Origin: Acidovorax radicis | GTDB lineage: Bacteria; Pseudomonadota; Gammaproteobacteria; Burkholderiales; Burkholderiaceae_C | Direction of reading: 5' to 3' | DNA: 64,000 nt | NCBI RefSeq assembly: GCF_020510705.1 | Contig: NZ_CP075184.1 | Coordinates: forward strand, 248,001-312,000 | In this document: positions 61,744-64,000 of the stretch, one piece after another | How positions within the stretch are numbered: the first letter of the stretch is position 1 | Layout of the letters: each line of letters begins with the position of its first letter | Made by a program: the position numbers and the translations under genes | The notes under the pieces: model-generated | What the model saw: the letters and a program-made list of their open reading frames with translations, nothing else | Database searches by the model: none | What the model was told of the DNA's origin: nothing

Positions 61744-62223
61744 ATGATGACCTCACCTTTCAGCACCCACATGGGCGCATTCAGCGTCGCCGGCCTGTCC
61801 GTGCGCACCCGCAACAGCGACGAAATGAACCCTGCCACGGCCCGCATTGGGGACCTGTGGGAGCGGTTTTTCAGCCAGAGCTGGGAGCGCAGCCTGCCCG
61901 CGCGCGGCGCCGCAGACGATCGCATCTTCGGGGTCTACAGCGGCTACGAATCCAACGAACACGGCGCGTTTGACGTCACCGCGGGCGTCGCCGTGCCGCC
62001 GCCCATCACCCCGGTGGCCGGGGCCGTGCAGGTGAACGTGCAGGCAGGGCACTACCTGGTGTTTGTCGGCCAGGGTGAGATGCCGCAGACGGTGATAGAG
62101 GCATGGAAGGATGTCTGGCGCTACTTTGCCCAGAATCCCCACGTCAAGCGCCGCTTTGGCACCGATTTCGAGGTGTATACGGGGCCCGACAAGGTGGCCA
62201 TTCACATCGGTGTGCTTGATTGA
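61744..62223 (+). CDS. GyrI-like/AraC effector-binding-domain protein
   Basis: A 159-residue protein with a stand-alone GyrI-like domain. FSVAGLSVRTRNSDEMN, ARIGDLWERFF, FGVYSGYESNEHGAFDVTAG and a late VYTGPDKVAIHIGVLD are the family outline. Members bind amphipathic drugs or toxins or modulate gyrase. Two adjacent ATGs at 61744 and 61747 are possible. It is followed after a repeat by the WYL regulator gene, and palindrome site 3 precedes it. Confidence 0.85.
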   Translation: MMTSPFSTHMGAFSVAGLSVRTRNSDEMNPATARIGDLWERFFSQSWERSLPARGAADDRIFGVYSGYESNEHGAFDVTAGVAVPPPITPVAGAVQVNVQAGHYLVFVGQGEMPQTVIEAWKDVWRYFAQNPHVKRRFGTDFEVYTGPDKVAIHIGVLD

Positions 62224-62359
62224 TGCCGCAGCGGTCTGCGGCTGCAGGCGTGCTCTGGTGGTGTAAGCCCTGGGCGATACATCCGTTCGGCGCCATGCCA
62301 CACCGTGCGGCCCGAAGCCGTTACGCTACCCCGGCAGAACATGTCTCGCCTCTTTCACT

Positions 62360-62410
62360 CTTTATTTGATAGCTGCTTGCGCTTGATGGATAAGCGCTAG
62401 AGGCCTAAAA
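62360..62410 (+). repeat. GCGCTT-hairpin repeat, copy J (closest to consensus)
   Basis: TTTATTTGATAGCTGCTTGC, then GCTTGATGGATAAGCGCTAG, then AGGCC. It is the cleanest copy in the window and lies just upstream of the WYL regulator, between it and the GyrI-like gene. Confidence 0.8.
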
Positions 62411-62433
62411 CGTTAAAAACCTAGAAACCTGCA

Positions 62434-63168
62434 ATGCGCCGTGCCGACCGCCTGTTCCAGATCGTGCAGCTCATCCGTGGGCGGCGCCTGACCACCGCTG
62501 CCTTTCTGGCCGAGCGGCTGGAGGTCTCGCCCCGCACCATCTACCGTGACGTGGCGGATTTGCAGCACCAGGGCGTCCCCATCGAAGGCGAGGCCGGGGT
62601 GGGCTACCGCTTGGGTGCGGGTTTTGATTTGCCCCCGCTGATGTTCAGCCAGGCAGAGGCCAACGCGCTGGTGGCGGCGGCCCGGCTGGCCCAGGCCTGG
62701 CTCGACACCTCCATGGCGCGCGATGTGGAGGCCGCCCTGGGCAAGATCCTGTCGGTGTTGCCCCCGGCCGCCCGCGTGGCCGCCGAGGCACAGGCGCTGT
62801 ATGCCCCATCGGTGGGGCTGGAGCCCCATGTGCAGGTCCATCTGCAAACCCTGCGCGAAGCCGTGCACAGCCGCCAAGTGGTGCAGATCGACTACGCCGA
62901 CGTGCAGGGCCGCGCGAGCGTGCGCCGCCTGCGCCCGCTGGGGTGCTTTTATTGGGGCAAGGTCTGGACGCTGTCGGCCTGGTGCGAGCTGCGCAATGAC
63001 TTTCGCGGCTTCCGCATCGACCGCATTGCGGCCATCAGCGTGTTGGACGAACAGTTTCGGCAGGAGCCCGGCAAGACCCTGGCCGACTTGCTGCGCAAGG
63101 TGGAGGGGGAGATGGCGGGGCGATCAGCGGAATGCGCGACTGCGCCAGGGGCCGCGGTAAATTCCTGA
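62434..63168 (+). CDS. YafY-type WYL-domain transcriptional regulator
   Basis: A 244-residue regulator with an N-terminal HTH_11 domain (RADRLFQIVQLIRGRRLTTA, FLAERLEVSPRTIYRDVADL) and a WYL ligand-sensing domain (about 138-220) with VVQIDYADVQG and VWTLSAWCELRNDFRGFRID, the WYL core. WYL regulators sense small molecules or nucleic acids. It is 210 bases after the GyrI-like gene. The shared palindrome before that gene, the VOC operon and the EVE gene is its best candidate target site. A low-complexity tail ends the protein. The 257 bases beyond it (63169-63425) show no gene. Confidence 0.88.
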   Translation: MRRADRLFQIVQLIRGRRLTTAAFLAERLEVSPRTIYRDVADLQHQGVPIEGEAGVGYRLGAGFDLPPLMFSQAEANALVAAARLAQAWLDTSMARDVEAALGKILSVLPPAARVAAEAQALYAPSVGLEPHVQVHLQTLREAVHSRQVVQIDYADVQGRASVRRLRPLGCFYWGKVWTLSAWCELRNDFRGFRIDRIAAISVLDEQFRQEPGKTLADLLRKVEGEMAGRSAECATAPGAAVNS

Positions 63169-63425
63169 AAGAGTGAATCGCGGGAATAAGGGTATGGGCC
63201 CTGAGCAGACCATTGGCAATAATGCCGGACAGCCGCCGTTCACATGCTACCCGCTTCCTGACAGTTCAAAACGTGATGTCTAGGTGTCCACTGTCAGCCT
63301 ATAGTTTGCTGAGTTGATGCCTCCAGCCCAATCTGCAACTACTTCTTGGCGGAACAAGTGTCCAGAGTGTCCCACGGTCCAGTTTATCCCGTAGGTTATG
63401 CGGTCTAAGTTACGTTAGGTGTCTC

Positions 63426-64000
63426 ATGCGATACGTTGCAACTGGTCGAATCCACCCCGAGCGAGCAGGTATTCGCTTCGGTCCTATTGAATGGAAGATT
63501 CCCGATCATGGACGGGCCGTCGCGCAATGTGACTCATCCCAAGTCACCATACTTCTAGATCTCAAGTCAATCGACGGCTTTATCACCGCATACATTGCTG
63601 CTGAGCACTTTGCTCATATCGTCGTGGGTGCGCTGGGCTTCTCGCTTGGTTCAGGCTACTCAGTCGAACTGATTCAAGTTACAGAGGAAGATGGAACTCC
63701 GCATGTATTTGGAGTCCGTCCCGCAGGTGAATCGCCGACCGAGACGCTCGCAATTGAACCACATGGTCCGGTCTTCAATCGAGCTTTCACACTGGCGAAT
63801 CACGATCTCTTCTTCAGGTTAGCACTGCGTGACTACCTGCGAGCTATCAACGACACAACTGACTGCGCTACCTACTGCTTCCGCGTTGTTGAAAGTCTCA
63901 AGTCTGCATTTGCCTTCAAGACCGGCAAGGACAGTTGGCAACCTCTACACGACGCCTTGGGTACAGATCGCGCAAGCATCGACAACACCATAAAGGTGTA
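63426..64000 (+). CDS. Hypothetical protein, 3' end beyond window
   Basis: An ATG at 63426 opens a frame of 191 codons with no stop before the window edge. The product begins MRYVATGRIHPERAGIRFGP and later reads FRLALRDYLRAINDTTDCAT and FAFKTGKDSWQPLHDALG. I do not recognise the family. Base composition is clearly lower in GC than the preceding genes and resembles the SEC-C gene, so it is probably acquired DNA. No ribosome site stands out (TTAGGTGTCTC precedes it). It may be part of an accessory island continuing to the right. Confidence 0.6.
   Translation, partial: MRYVATGRIHPERAGIRFGPIEWKIPDHGRAVAQCDSSQVTILLDLKSIDGFITAYIAAEHFAHIVVGALGFSLGSGYSVELIQVTEEDGTPHVFGVRPAGESPTETLAIEPHGPVFNRAFTLANHDLFFRLALRDYLRAINDTTDCATYCFRVVESLKSAFAFKTGKDSWQPLHDALGTDRASIDNTIKV

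Noticed and set aside
63258..63297. CTGACAG and CTGTCAG inverted pair after the WYL gene
   Set aside because: Half-sites resemble the WYL palindrome, but the 26-base spacer differs from the 6-base spacer of the other three sites, so it was not counted.

Overview
The window reads as chromosome of a high-GC betaproteobacterium of the Comamonadaceae (Acidovorax-like). The evidence is gene content and style: Bug-family solute receptors, clusters of acyl-CoA dehydrogenases, SDRs and CoA ligases, the torF-glnK-amtB order, an S-adenosylhomocysteine riboswitch before metH, and two short interspersed repeat families I associate with this family. The taxonomic placement is inference. No rRNA, tRNA or CRISPR array was seen.

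Layout. 1-3388: ccoG (cut by the window start) and a lone Rieske protein, transcribed away from a sigma-54 activator that has a Cys/His-rich PAS domain; a good sigma-54 promoter and a palindrome lie between them. 3501-6377: SAH riboswitch and a split-type MetH without its homocysteine domain. 6497-17904: housekeeping and catabolic genes (RidA, LysR, GGDEF, aroK, serine hydrolase, a CoA ligase/acyl-CoA dehydrogenase/SDR set, YihY, a glycine-zipper protein).

18027-34404 is the most striking part. Divergent operons encode an enamidase-like amidohydrolase, a TetR regulator, a ferredoxin-NADP reductase, a 6-hydroxynicotinate-reductase-like protein, an ApbE-superfamily UPF0280 protein, two DUF1185 paralogs, a Liv-type ABC importer with fused permeases, and a NicA/NicB-type molybdenum hydroxylase carrying three c-type haem sites. 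Together they look like uptake, hydroxylation, ring reduction and ring opening of nicotinate or a close N-heterocycle. This joins an aerobic-type hydroxylase to the reductive route known from Eubacterium barkeri.

34726-37682: a 38-codon gene with a strong ribosome site, an EVE protein, a LysE/Lrp pair and two VOC genes. 38238-41722: an accessory insert with a PD-(D/E)XK-like nuclease carrying a SEC-C tail, next to a complete IS30-family element. 41905-50224: a hydroxycinnamate-type CoA-dependent catabolic cluster with a MarR regulator. 50406-53853: a LysR/SDR pair and ComM.

53915-56818: torF-glnK-amtB with an NtrC site and a sigma-54 promoter. 56941-60226: glcE-DUF1275-glcF without glcD. 60316-63168: ProQ, a GyrI-like protein and a WYL regulator. 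The window ends inside a lower-GC gene of unknown function. A palindrome, TGCTGACA-N6-TGTCAG(C/T)A, stands before the EVE gene, the VOC operon and the GyrI-like gene, which suggests a small WYL-controlled regulon.
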